Positions 25,569-33,805 of a stretch of 57,974 bases of DNA are shown piece by piece; the first letter of the stretch is position 1, and every line of letters begins with the position of its first letter. The position numbers were made by a program, and so were the translations under genes. A model generated the notes under the pieces. That model searched no databases. It was not told the DNA's origin and saw nothing but the letters and a program-made list of their open reading frames with translations. Origin of the DNA: JAHITU01 sp043800905. GTDB taxonomy: Bacteria > Patescibacteriota > Minisyncoccia > Phycocordibacterales > UBA12079. The stretch lies in contig JAZDMO010000003.1 of the NCBI GenBank assembly GCA_043800905.1, forward strand, positions 1 to 57,974, in the 5' to 3' direction.

Positions 25569-26387
25569 ATGCAAGAAAAAATAGAGGAGTTAGAAAAAAA
25601 AGCAAAAATTGTTCGGGAAGAAGTTTTGAAAATGGTTTCTCAGGCTGGTTCAGGTCATATTGCTGGCCCCTTAAGTACCATCGATATTTTGGTAGCTTTA
25701 TATTTTTCTGTTATGAAGTATGACGTTCAAAATCCAGATTGGAAAGATCGTGACAGGTTGATTTTATCTCATGGACATGTATGTCCCGCTCTTTATGCGG
25801 TTATGGCGGAAGCTGGATATTTTCCTAAAATTGAACTACAAAATTTAAGAAAATTTGGATCTAATTTGCAAGGACATCCACATCGAGAGTGGTTGAGGGG
25901 ATTGGAAACTAGTTCAGGGCCTTTAGGTGAAGGTTTATCGCAAGCGGTAGGAATGGCTTTGGCTGAAAAAATTAATAATTTAGAAAGCGAAAAGAAATTT
26001 TTTTGTTTAATGTCTGATGGAGAATTGCAAGAGGGTCAAGTTTGGGAAGCTTTAATGTTAGCGGGTCATAAAAAGATAAATAATTTAATCGCAATTATTG
26101 ATAGAAATAATATTCAAATTAGTGGCAATACAGAAGATGTGGTTTCTTTGGAACCTTTGCGAGATAAATTAGAAGCTTTTAATTGGGATGTCTTAGAAAT
26201 AAATGGTCATGATTTTGAACAAATACTAGGAGCTTTTGTTACCGCTAAAGCAATTTTGGATAAACCTGTAGTTATTATCGCCCATACCATTGCTGGTAAG
26301 GGTTTTAAAGAATTAGAAGATGATTATCATTGGCATGGCAAAGCCCCTAGTCAAAAATTAGTTGAAAAAATCTTAAAAAACAATTAG
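25569..26387 (+). CDS. tktN: Transketolase N-terminal (TPP-binding) subunit
   Basis: 272 aa, only the N-terminal half of a full transketolase (about 620 aa). Motifs: SGHIAGPLSTIDILVALYF, HGHVCPALYA, the TPP diphosphate site LMSDGELQEGQVWEA...NNLIAIIDRNN, and TIAGKGF. In species with split transketolase the C-terminal subunit normally follows at once. Here the next gene is a Y1 transposase and no C-terminal subunit is in the window. The partner must be elsewhere or lost. It moves two-carbon units between sugar phosphates when paired. Confidence 0.93.
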   Translation: MQEKIEELEKKAKIVREEVLKMVSQAGSGHIAGPLSTIDILVALYFSVMKYDVQNPDWKDRDRLILSHGHVCPALYAVMAEAGYFPKIELQNLRKFGSNLQGHPHREWLRGLETSSGPLGEGLSQAVGMALAEKINNLESEKKFFCLMSDGELQEGQVWEALMLAGHKKINNLIAIIDRNNIQISGNTEDVVSLEPLRDKLEAFNWDVLEINGHDFEQILGAFVTAKAILDKPVVIIAHTIAGKGFKELEDDYHWHGKAPSQKLVEKILKNN

Positions 26388-26399
26388 AGCAATATAATC

Positions 26400-26425
26400 T
26401 GCGGAGGTTGAACCTCCGCATTTTT
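26400..26425. repeat. Palindrome upstream of Y1 transposase 2
   Basis: TGCGGAGGTT-G-AACCTCCGCA followed by TTTTT, 12 nt after the tktN stop. It can act as tktN's terminator and is the same palindrome found in and after the transposase. Confidence 0.85.
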
Positions 26426-26454
26426 AAATCTTTACTTATTTATTTAAATTTATT

Positions 26455-27165
26455 ATGAAAAAACCTCCGTTTTTAAATGATCATATCTATCACATATATA
26501 ATCGTGGGGTAGAAAAAAGAGATGTTTTTATGGATGATCATGATTATTTTCAATTTATTCATGATTTGTTTGAATTTAATGATAAGAACCCCGTTAATAA
26601 ATTACAGGAAGACAATTTTTCAATAATATCTACGGAGGTTCAACCTCCGCAGATAAGAAGAAAGAGAAATAATGATCGAGAGTTATTGGTAGAAATATTA
26701 GCTTTTGTGTTGATGCCAAATCATTTTCACTTGTTATTAAAACAAAAAAATGATGATGGGGTTGTAAAGTTTATGCAAAAAATAGGAACAGGCTACACCA
26801 TGAGCTTTAATAAAAAATATGATAGAGTTGGAAGCTTGTTTCAGGGAAGATTTAAAGCTGTTTTAGTAGAAAGAGAAGATCATCTTCTTTTTCTTCCTAA
26901 CTATATTCATTTAAATCCCATCAAAATAAAAAGGGATTTTTCTGTTAATAAAAATTTAATTTCTGCAGTTAGTGATTTAGAATTTTTAGAAAAATATCGT
27001 TGGAGTAGTTTACCTGATTATCTTGGTAAAAAGAATTTTCCATCGGTTATTTCAAAAGAATTTTTATTAGAAATTATAGGGAATCCAAGAGAATATAGAA
27101 AAGAGTTAAAAACTTGGTTGAAAAAAAATTATGATTTTAAAGCTATATTTGATGAAATAGTGTAG
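26455..27165 (+). CDS. REP-associated Y1 (HUH) transposase 2
   Basis: 236 aa. N-terminal YHIYNRGVEKRDVF; HUH motif in ILAFVLMPNHFHLLLKQ at about 82-98; GSLFQGRFKAVLVER; nucleophile Tyr in LPNYIHLNPIKI at about 150; then WSSLPDYLG. These are standard RAYT features. Codons for TEVQPPQ, just before the HUH motif, are formed by an inverted copy of its own palindrome (26633-26649). Palindromes also flank the gene on both sides (26400-26420, 27185-27213), so the mobile unit is about 0.8 kb. It sits between tktN and mnmA. Confidence 0.9.
   Translation: MKKPPFLNDHIYHIYNRGVEKRDVFMDDHDYFQFIHDLFEFNDKNPVNKLQEDNFSIISTEVQPPQIRRKRNNDRELLVEILAFVLMPNHFHLLLKQKNDDGVVKFMQKIGTGYTMSFNKKYDRVGSLFQGRFKAVLVEREDHLLFLPNYIHLNPIKIKRDFSVNKNLISAVSDLEFLEKYRWSSLPDYLGKKNFPSVISKEFLLEIIGNPREYRKELKTWLKKNYDFKAIFDEIV
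26633..26649. repeat. Palindrome inside Y1 transposase 2 ORF
   Basis: CGGAGGTT-C-AACCTCCG, the inverse orientation of the flanking copies (centre C rather than G). It lies at the same protein position as the internal palindrome of transposase 1. Confidence 0.9.
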
Positions 27166-27184
27166 AGAATATGATACATTTTAA

Positions 27185-27213
27185 GACCTTCGGAGGTTGA
27201 ACCTCCGAAGGTC
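27185..27213. repeat. Palindrome downstream of Y1 transposase 2
   Basis: GACCTTCGGAGGTT-G-AACCTCCGAAGGTC, 14-bp perfect arms, 20 nt after the stop. The arms are longer than those of the upstream copy. Confidence 0.85.
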
Positions 27214-27250
27214 CATATATTTTTTAATGAATCTTTTTTAATAATTTGCT

Positions 27251-28390
27251 ATGATTGAAAAAATGAAAAATAAAGAAAAACCTGTCTGTCAACGAGGTAG
27301 AAAAATATTTGTTGGAATGTCAGGCGGTGTGGACTCTTCTCTTACCGCGGCTTTGTTATTGAAAGAAGGTTATGATGTGACCGGTGTTTTCATTAAAGTT
27401 TGGCAACCAGATTTTGTAGAGTGTTCTTGGCGAGAGGATAGATTGGATGCTATGCGAGTGTGTGCTAAATTAGGTATTAATTTTTTGGATTTAGATTTGG
27501 AAGAAGTATACAAGAGAGAAGTTTTTGATTATATGATAGAAGAATACAAAAATGGCAGAACTCCTAATCCAGATGTGATGTGTAATAAGAAAATTAAATT
27601 CGGAGCTTTTTTGGATTTTGCTTTAAAAAATGGAGTGGATTTTGTGGCTACAGGTCATTATGTTCGTTTAGAAGATAAAAAACTTTTAGCTGGAATTGAT
27701 GAAAATAAAGATCAGTCATATTTTTTATGGACACTTACTCAAGAACAATTAAAACATTGTATTTTCCCGATTGGACAATATACCAAACCAGAGGTACGGA
27801 AATTAGCTAAAAAATTTGAACTTTCTACCGCCGATAAAAAAGACAGTCAGGGTTTGTGTTTTGTGGGAAAAGTAGATATGAAAGATTTTTTAGAAAGATT
27901 TATTCCACAAAAAAAGGGAGATGTTTTGAATGAAAAAGGAAAAGTCATCGGCCACCATGATGGTATCCACTATTTCACCTTAGGACAAAGGCATGGTTTT
28001 GAAATTATTGAAAAAGGAACAGAAGACAAACCTTATTATGTAGTGGCTAAAGATTTAGAAAAAAATATTTTAATTGTGTCTAATCAAGACAAACAAAACT
28101 TTACAGAAAATTTAAAAAGAAAAGAAATTAAATTAGAAAATATAAATTGGACTTTAGGTGAGAAACCAAATTTCTTCACTTCGTCTCTGCGAGGAGATCA
28201 CGACGAAGCAGTCCAGAAAAAATATCAAGCCAGAATAAGATACAGACAGCCTTTGCAAGAATGTGTTTTGGTTGAAAAAGACAGAATTTTTTCGGTTGTT
28301 TTTGATATTCCACAAAAAAACGTGGCTTCAGGACAATCTGTGGTAATTTATGATGAAGATATTTGTTTGGGGGGTGGGGTGATTGTTTAA
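27251..28390 (+). CDS. mnmA: tRNA 2-thiouridylase MnmA
   Basis: 379 aa. PP-loop ATP-binding SGGVDSS at about 24-30, catalytic Cys111 in NPDVMCNK and Cys203 in SQGLCFVGK, ATGHYVR, and FTLGQRHG before the C-terminal beta-barrel. It thiolates U34 of tRNA Lys/Glu/Gln using sulfur from a cysteine desulfurase. Oddity: residues of about 308-322 (SSLRGDHDEAVQ) are encoded by the right half of the REP family, inserted in frame in a loop between INWTLGEKP and YQARIRYRQP. The catalytic domain is untouched, so the enzyme is probably active. Start choice is uncertain; an ATG four codons later also fits. Confidence 0.95.
   Translation: MIEKMKNKEKPVCQRGRKIFVGMSGGVDSSLTAALLLKEGYDVTGVFIKVWQPDFVECSWREDRLDAMRVCAKLGINFLDLDLEEVYKREVFDYMIEEYKNGRTPNPDVMCNKKIKFGAFLDFALKNGVDFVATGHYVRLEDKKLLAGIDENKDQSYFLWTLTQEQLKHCIFPIGQYTKPEVRKLAKKFELSTADKKDSQGLCFVGKVDMKDFLERFIPQKKGDVLNEKGKVIGHHDGIHYFTLGQRHGFEIIEKGTEDKPYYVVAKDLEKNILIVSNQDKQNFTENLKRKEIKLENINWTLGEKPNFFTSSLRGDHDEAVQKKYQARIRYRQPLQECVLVEKDRIFSVVFDIPQKNVASGQSVVIYDEDICLGGGVIV
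28175..28216. repeat. REP half-element inside mnmA
   Basis: CTTCGTCTCTGCGAGGAGAT, then CACGACGAAGCAGTCCAG. It matches the right half of intergenic copies such as that near 4040 and the one inside the giant gene. Confidence 0.85.
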
Positions 28391-28412
28391 AACATAAAAA
28401 TTTAAGAATATT

Positions 28413-28449
28413 AAACAAAGGGAAATCGCTTTGCGATTTCCCTTTGTTT
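28413..28449. terminator. mnmA terminator
   Basis: AAACAAAGGGAAATCGC pairs with GCGATTTCCCTTTGTTT around TTT: a perfect 17-bp stem. Confidence 0.85.
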
Positions 28450-28476
28450 TAAGACTTTTATGTTCTCGTGTCTCCA

Positions 28477-28485
28477 TGTTATAAT
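28477..28485 (+). promoter_or_regulatory. Extended -10 promoter, leaderless start
   Basis: TGTTATAAT (extended -10) ends 7 nt before the ATG at 28493. Confidence 0.6.
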
Positions 28486-28492
28486 ATTTAAC

Positions 28493-29335
28493 ATGAACGA
28501 CGAAATCTATATTATAAAGGCGAATGGAGAAAAGGAGCTCTTTGATGTTTCAAAATTAGAAAATTCTTTACGAAGAGCGGGAGCTGATTTGAAAACGATT
28601 AATATTATTGCTGATGAAATTTCAGAAAATTTGGAACAAAATATGACTACGGCAGAAATTTATCGCAAAGCTTTTGAACTTTTAAATCAAACTGAGAGTG
28701 TTCATGCTATAAGATATTCTGTTAAAAAAGCAGTTATGGATTTGGGACCCAACGGATTTTCTTTTGAGGATTTTGTAGGAGCGATGTTTCGTGAAATGGG
28801 GTATGCTGTTTTATTAAGACAGTTGGTTAGAGGTTTGTGCGTAGAACATGAAGTTGATTTTATTGCAAAAAATAATGAAAAATTTTTAATGGGTGAAGTA
28901 AAATTTCATAATGAGCAGGGAATTAAATCAGACTTAAAAGTTGTTTTGTATGTTAAAGAAAGATTTGATGATATCCAAAAAGGAGAATTTTTTAGAAACA
29001 TTGATAAAAATTTAAAATTTGAAAAATGGTTAATTACTAATACTAAATTTACTTCTCAAGCAATTCAATATGCTGAATGTTCTCGAGAAATTCAATTAAT
29101 GAGCTGGAATTATCCAATGAACAATAGTTTGTTTAATTTAATTGATAGAGCAAAACTTTATCCGATTACTTGTTTAAATTCGTTAAGTTCTCATGAAAAA
29201 CAATTGTTTTTAAATAAAAATATAGTATTGTGTAGAGAAATAAAAAGAGGGGGCGTTCGATTATTTAATTTAGTAGGAATCAAAAAAGAAAAACAAGAAG
29301 AAATTTTAAATGAGATTAATAATTTAACAAAATAA
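28493..29335 (+). CDS. ATP-cone / Mrr-like restriction endonuclease fold protein
   Basis: 280 aa from the ATG at 28493 (leaderless promoter just upstream). The N-terminus (about 1-90) is an ATP-cone: IIKANGEKELFDVSKLENSLRRAGA. The middle (about 95-200) is an Mrr-like PD-(D/E)XK domain with FEDFVGAMFREMGY, EVDFIAKN and GEVKFHN (D...ExK site). A C-terminal helical part follows, ending KQEEILNEIN. ATP-cones sense nucleotides in ribonucleotide reductase and NrdR. Coupling one to a nuclease fold suggests nucleotide-controlled DNA cleavage, but that is inference. No methyltransferase is nearby. It ends 2 nt before frr and probably shares its transcript. Confidence 0.8.
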   Translation: MNDEIYIIKANGEKELFDVSKLENSLRRAGADLKTINIIADEISENLEQNMTTAEIYRKAFELLNQTESVHAIRYSVKKAVMDLGPNGFSFEDFVGAMFREMGYAVLLRQLVRGLCVEHEVDFIAKNNEKFLMGEVKFHNEQGIKSDLKVVLYVKERFDDIQKGEFFRNIDKNLKFEKWLITNTKFTSQAIQYAECSREIQLMSWNYPMNNSLFNLIDRAKLYPITCLNSLSSHEKQLFLNKNIVLCREIKRGGVRLFNLVGIKKEKQEEILNEINNLTK

Positions 29336-29337
29336 TT

Positions 29338-29889
29338 ATGAGTTATAACTTTAAAAGTTTAAAAGATGGATTAACAAATATTGAAGCTTGGTTAGTTAAA
29401 GAATTTTCTAGTATACGAACAGGGATGGCATCTATGTCTTTATTAGATAATATTAGAGTTGAAAGTTACGGTTCATTTATATCAATTAATCAAGTGGCTA
29501 ATGTTGTTTTGGAAGATCCTAAAACCTTAAGAATTGTTCCTTGGGATGCTTCTCAAATTAAATCTATTGAAAAAGCTCTAACAGAAGCTGATTTGGGGGT
29601 TTCTGTGTCTGTGGATGGGAAAGGAATTCGATTAGCTTTTCCTGATTTAACCGGAGAAAGAAGAGAATCTTTGGTTAAAATGGCTAAAGCTAAATTAGAG
29701 CAGGCAAAGGTTTCTGTTAGGGGTGAAAGAGACCGAGTGTGGAATGAAATTCAAGAAGAAGAAAAAAAAGGAGGAATGGGCCAAGATGATAAGTTTAGAT
29801 ATAAAGAAGAAATGCAAAAAATTATTGATGAAAAAAATGAGGTTTTGCTAGGGTTGTTTAATAAGAAAGAAAAAGAAATTAAAGGATAA
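29338..29889 (+). CDS. frr: Ribosome recycling factor
   Basis: 183 aa, normal size. The start of domain I (LVKEFSSIRTGMAS), domain II (VVLEDPKTLRIVPWDASQIKSIEKAL...LGVSVSVDGKGIRLAFPDLTGERRESLVK) and the C-terminal helix are all present. It splits post-termination ribosomes with EF-G. No Shine-Dalgarno; the gene starts 2 nt after the preceding stop. Confidence 0.97.
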   Translation: MSYNFKSLKDGLTNIEAWLVKEFSSIRTGMASMSLLDNIRVESYGSFISINQVANVVLEDPKTLRIVPWDASQIKSIEKALTEADLGVSVSVDGKGIRLAFPDLTGERRESLVKMAKAKLEQAKVSVRGERDRVWNEIQEEEKKGGMGQDDKFRYKEEMQKIIDEKNEVLLGLFNKKEKEIKG

Positions 29890-29909
29890 ACAATAACTGA
29901 AATCTAAAA

Positions 29910-30290
29910 GTGAAAAACGAAAAACCGCAAGAAAAAGATAAAAAAGATTTAAGGTATCGAAGTTATGTTTTTAGTCTTGATATAATTTCTCTTTTAGAAA
30001 AATTACCTAAAAATTATATATATGAGATCCTAGGTAAACAGGTTTTAAGATCAGCTACTAGTATTGGGGCAAATATTGTAGAAGCTCAGGCTGGAAGTTC
30101 AAAAAAAGATTTTGTTCGTTTTTATCAAATTGCTCTTAAAAGTTGTAATGAAATTAAATATTGGTTGTCTATATTTAAAATAAAACAAAAAGATAATCTA
30201 AAAATTGAAGAATTGTTAAATGAAGCCATAGAGCTTGGCAATATTCTTGGAGCGAGTATAATAACTATGAAAAGTAAAAGAAAGCTTTAA
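29910..30290 (+). CDS. Four-helix-bundle protein (S23 family)
   Basis: 126 aa, the typical size. It starts with GTG; no better start is visible. Core motifs LRSATSIGANIVEAQAGSSKKDFVRFYQIALKSCNEIKYWL match the family. Members are encoded in 23S rRNA intervening sequences, as Avd in diversity-generating retroelements, and very often as free genes in CPR genomes, where the function is unknown. Flanked by A/T-rich tracts containing AAAACGAAAAA before and TTTTTCGTTTTT after. It lies between frr and rseP. It is the canonical form, unlike the divergent copy at 1108. Confidence 0.85.
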   Translation: MKNEKPQEKDKKDLRYRSYVFSLDIISLLEKLPKNYIYEILGKQVLRSATSIGANIVEAQAGSSKKDFVRFYQIALKSCNEIKYWLSIFKIKQKDNLKIEELLNEAIELGNILGASIITMKSKRKL

Positions 30291-30342
30291 CTTTTCAGTT
30301 GCAGTTTTTACTTTTTCGTTTTTAATTTTTAATTTATATATT

Positions 30343-31443
30343 ATGTCTATTTTAATTTTTATTATAATTTTAGGTGTGTTGATATTCGTCCATGAATTGG
30401 GTCATTTTATTTTTGCCAAAAGAACAGGGATGTTGGTGGAAGAGTTTGCTATTGGTTTTCCTCCGCGTATTTTTTCTTTTAAAAAAGGCGAAACTAAATA
30501 TTCTATTGGGATTATTCCTTTGGGTGGTTATGTAAAAATTTTTGGTGAAGAATATGGAGAAGAAAATGGTGAGATTAACGAAAAAAATAAAGATAGAAGT
30601 TTTACTCAACAACCTAAAAAAAATCAAGCTTTGGTTTTGGCTGCGGGAGTAACCTTTAACTTGTTGTTAGCTTGGATATTATTTGCAGTTGCCTTTGGAT
30701 CAGGAATGCCTGTTTCTGTTAATACATTTTCCGGAATGGAAATAGAAAATCCTCAATTAATGTTGGTGGATGTTTTGAAGGATTCTCCGGCAGAAAAGGC
30801 TGGTTTAGTAGCAGGGGATAGTATTTTGTATTTAAATTCTGGGGAAGATTCTTTACAAAATTTTGAAAATACTTTGGTGGCTGAAGATTTTATTGCTACT
30901 CATGGAGGAAAGGAAATTAATATTTTTTATCATCATGGAAATGAAAATATTTTAACTACGATTGTTCCAGAAGAAGGTGTCGTAGAAGGAAAGTTTGCTA
31001 TTGGAGTTTCTTTGGATATGGTGGGGGAAGTAAGATTACCTTTTTTTATGGCGATTTGGGAAGCCTTAAAAACTACTGCTAATTTGACTATCATGACCAT
31101 TGTCGGTTTGTTTTGGTTTGTAGTAGGAATTTTCAATGGAGCGAGTTCTTTGTCTCAGATTTCTGGTCCTGTAGGAATTGTTTCTATGGTAGGGGGAGCT
31201 TTGAATTTTGGTTTTATTTATTTGTTAAGTTTTACCGCTTTGATTTCTATAAATCTTGCTGTAATTAATTTGATTCCTATCCCCGCTTTGGATGGAGGAA
31301 GAATATTATTTGTTTTGATTGAAAAAATAAAAGGGTCACCTATTAAACCTCAAATTGCTAATGGTTTAAATTTACTTGGTTTTGGTCTTTTATTGCTTTT
31401 AATGTTAGTTATTACAGTTAATGATATCCTCAATGTTTTCTAG
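30343..31443 (+). CDS. rseP: RseP-like site-2 metalloprotease
   Basis: 366 aa. HELGH zinc motif at about 17-21 in the first membrane helix, GGYVKIFGE, a PDZ domain at about 130-200 (DSPAEKAGLVAGDSILYL), then NLIPIPALDGGRILF with the third zinc ligand, and a final membrane helix. Family M50 proteases cut transmembrane anti-sigma factors or signal peptide remnants inside the membrane. No anti-sigma factor is seen nearby. Length is near the short end of the family. Confidence 0.95.
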   Translation: MSILIFIIILGVLIFVHELGHFIFAKRTGMLVEEFAIGFPPRIFSFKKGETKYSIGIIPLGGYVKIFGEEYGEENGEINEKNKDRSFTQQPKKNQALVLAAGVTFNLLLAWILFAVAFGSGMPVSVNTFSGMEIENPQLMLVDVLKDSPAEKAGLVAGDSILYLNSGEDSLQNFENTLVAEDFIATHGGKEINIFYHHGNENILTTIVPEEGVVEGKFAIGVSLDMVGEVRLPFFMAIWEALKTTANLTIMTIVGLFWFVVGIFNGASSLSQISGPVGIVSMVGGALNFGFIYLLSFTALISINLAVINLIPIPALDGGRILFVLIEKIKGSPIKPQIANGLNLLGFGLLLLLMLVITVNDILNVF

Positions 31444-31452
31444 TTATCCCTT

Positions 31453-31481
31453 TTGATTAAATCTAAATAATAGGTTAATAT
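31453..31481 (+). promoter_or_regulatory. Promoter of proS, leaderless
   Basis: TTGATT (31453-31458), 17-bp spacer, TAATAT (31476-31481), then 7 nt to the ATG at 31489. Confidence 0.65.
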
Positions 31482-31488
31482 TAAGTGC

Positions 31489-32721
31489 ATGAAACAAAGC
31501 TTACTATTTACTAAAACTAGAAAAGAAGCCCCAAAAGATGAGGTTTCTAAAAATGCTCAATTATTAATTAGAGGTGGTTTTATCAATAAAGAAATTGCAG
31601 GAGCTTATGCTTATTTACCTTTAGGAATTAGAGTTTTGGAAAAAATAAATAATATCATCAGAAAAGAAATGAATGCTATTGGTGGACAGGAATTGTTTAT
31701 GACTATTTTACAGGATCAGGAAATTTGGAAAAAAACTAATAGATGGAGCGATGATATTGTAGATAATTGGTTTAAAACTAAATTAAAAAATGATACAGAA
31801 TTAGGAATGGCCTTTACTCATGAAGAGCCAATTACGAATATGATGAAAAATCATATTCAGTCTTTTAAGGATTTGCCTATTTTTGTTTATCAAATTCAAA
31901 CAAAATTTAGAAATGAAGCTAGAGCAAAAAGTGGAATAATGAGAGGCAGAGAATTTTTCATGAAAGATTTATACTCTTTTTCTAGAGATGATGAATCTCA
32001 TAATGAATTTTATAACAAAACAAAGGTAGCTTATATGAACATTTTTAATTCAGTGGGAGTTGGAGAAAAAACCTATATGACTTTTGCTTCAGGAGGAACT
32101 TTTTCTAAATATTCTCATGAATTTCAAACTTTATCAGAAGCGGGGGAAGACCATATTTATATTTGTGATAAGTGCCGAATTGCTATTAATGATGAAATTA
32201 TAACGGAACAAGATTCTTGCCCTGAATGTGGTAATAAAGATTTAAGAAAAGAAAAAGCAGTGGAAGCCGGAAATATTTTTAGTTTAGGAACTCGTTTTTC
32301 CGAAGCTTTTGATTTGTTCTATAAAGATGAAAAAGGAGAAAATCAATTAGTTGTAATGGGTAGTTATGGAATAGGACCGGGGCGTTTGATGGGTATTATT
32401 GCTGAAATATTGTCAGATGAAAAAGGAATTGTTTGGCCTGAATCAGTGGCTCCTTTTAAAGTTCACTTGATAAGTTTAGGTAAAAACGAAGAAGCTGAAA
32501 ATATCTATAAATTATTAAATGAAAAGGGAATTGAAGTTTTGTTTGATGATAGAGAAGTTTCAGCTGGTGAAAAATTTGCTGACTCAGATTTAATTGGAAT
32601 TCCTTATCGAGTGGTGGTTAGTGAAAAGAGTTTAAATCAAGGAGGGTTAGAACTGAAAAAAAGAAATGAATTAGAAACCAAAATTTTAAATAAGGAAGAA
32701 CTAATTGAATTAATGAATTAA
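31489..32721 (+). CDS. proS: Prolyl-tRNA synthetase, short form
   Basis: 410 aa, against about 570 in most bacteria: the editing INS domain is absent, as in other small-genome and mitochondrial ProRS. Class II core: GAYAYLPLGIRVLEKI, THEEPITNM, QIQTKFRNEARAKSGIMRGREFFMKDLYSF (motif 2), GSYGIGPGRLMGIIAE (motif 3), then an anticodon-binding domain. A CxxC...CxxC pair (CDKCRIA...CPECG) forms a small zinc ribbon before motif 3. Without INS the enzyme would not edit Ala-tRNA(Pro) itself. It begins a run into mreB. Confidence 0.96.
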   Translation: MKQSLLFTKTRKEAPKDEVSKNAQLLIRGGFINKEIAGAYAYLPLGIRVLEKINNIIRKEMNAIGGQELFMTILQDQEIWKKTNRWSDDIVDNWFKTKLKNDTELGMAFTHEEPITNMMKNHIQSFKDLPIFVYQIQTKFRNEARAKSGIMRGREFFMKDLYSFSRDDESHNEFYNKTKVAYMNIFNSVGVGEKTYMTFASGGTFSKYSHEFQTLSEAGEDHIYICDKCRIAINDEIITEQDSCPECGNKDLRKEKAVEAGNIFSLGTRFSEAFDLFYKDEKGENQLVVMGSYGIGPGRLMGIIAEILSDEKGIVWPESVAPFKVHLISLGKNEEAENIYKLLNEKGIEVLFDDREVSAGEKFADSDLIGIPYRVVVSEKSLNQGGLELKKRNELETKILNKEELIELMN

Positions 32722-32722
32722 A

Positions 32723-33805
32723 ATGAAAAAAAACAATTTTTTTGAAAAAATAAAAAGAAAATTTAAAGGATTGTTTTCCAATAATATTGGGATTGATTTA
32801 GGTACGGCTAATACGTTAATTTATGTTCAAGACAGAGGTATTGTAATCAACGAACCGACTGTAGTAGCAATGAATGTTAAAACCGGAAGGGTGGTAGCAG
32901 TGGGAGGGCAAGCTCAAAAAATGATTGGAAGAACGCCTGCTCATATTATGGCTGTGCGTCCTTTGGTGGACGGGGTTATTTCTGATTTTGAGGTAACCGA
33001 AGAGATGATTGCTCATTTAATAAATAAAGCCCAATCAAATAGAAAAAAAATTATTGGTCCAGTCGTTTTAGTTGGGGTGCCTTCTGGAATTACCAATGTT
33101 GAAACTCGAGCGGTTCGTGATGCTGTTAAAAATGCTGGGGCGAGAGAGGTTCATATTATTGAAGAGCCTATGGCGGCAGCGATTGGAAGTCGTTTGCCGA
33201 TTAAAGATGCAATTGGTTCTGTTATGATAGATATTGGAGGAGGAACTACTGATATTGCAGTGATTTCTTTGGGTGGGGTAGTTCTTTCAAAAAATCTTAG
33301 AATTGCAGGAGATCGATTTAATGAAGATATTATTCAATATGTTAGAAGTAAATTTAAAATTTTGATTGGAGAAAAGACGGCCGAAAGATTAAAAATAGAT
33401 ATTTGTTCGGCAATTCCTTTAGACGAACCTTTGGTAACTACTGTAAGAGGACGGGATTTAATTAGTGGTTTACCTAAAGAAATTACTATTGATGATACTC
33501 ATGTTAGAAAAGCAATTTCTCAATCATTGGTTTCTTTATTAGATGCTGTTAAAGAAGTTTTAGAAATGACTCCGCCAGAAATCGTTTCGGATATTTTGAA
33601 TCGAGGGGTTCATCTTAGTGGTGGTGGAGCTTTGATTAAAAATCTTGATGTTTTATTGGCCGATATTATAAAGGTACCGGTTTATATAGTTGACGATCCT
33701 TTAACCGCTGTGGCTCGTGGGTCAGGAGTGGTATTATCAGATTTAAATGAATATCGAGAAATTTTAATTCAAGACGAAGATGGCACACCTTTCAAGGGAC
33801 AATAG
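32723..33805 (+). CDS. mreB: Rod-shape protein MreB
   Basis: 360 aa. Actin-fold phosphate loops GIDLGTANTLIYV and MIDIGGGTTDIAVISLGG; VGVPSGITNVE and EEPMAAAIG; C-terminal HLSGGGALIKNLD. An ATP-binding filament protein that positions the cell-wall elongation machinery at the inner membrane. It starts 1 nt after the proS stop and its 3' end overlaps mreC by 26 nt, so it is in an operon. Confidence 0.98.
   Translation: MKKNNFFEKIKRKFKGLFSNNIGIDLGTANTLIYVQDRGIVINEPTVVAMNVKTGRVVAVGGQAQKMIGRTPAHIMAVRPLVDGVISDFEVTEEMIAHLINKAQSNRKKIIGPVVLVGVPSGITNVETRAVRDAVKNAGAREVHIIEEPMAAAIGSRLPIKDAIGSVMIDIGGGTTDIAVISLGGVVLSKNLRIAGDRFNEDIIQYVRSKFKILIGEKTAERLKIDICSAIPLDEPLVTTVRGRDLISGLPKEITIDDTHVRKAISQSLVSLLDAVKEVLEMTPPEIVSDILNRGVHLSGGGALIKNLDVLLADIIKVPVYIVDDPLTAVARGSGVVLSDLNEYREILIQDEDGTPFKGQ

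Noticed and set aside
29890..30342. AAAACGAAAAA / TTTTTCGTTTTT tracts around the four-helix-bundle gene as terminal inverted repeats
   Set aside because: The order of the matching blocks is not that of a true inverted repeat, and the tracts are low complexity.
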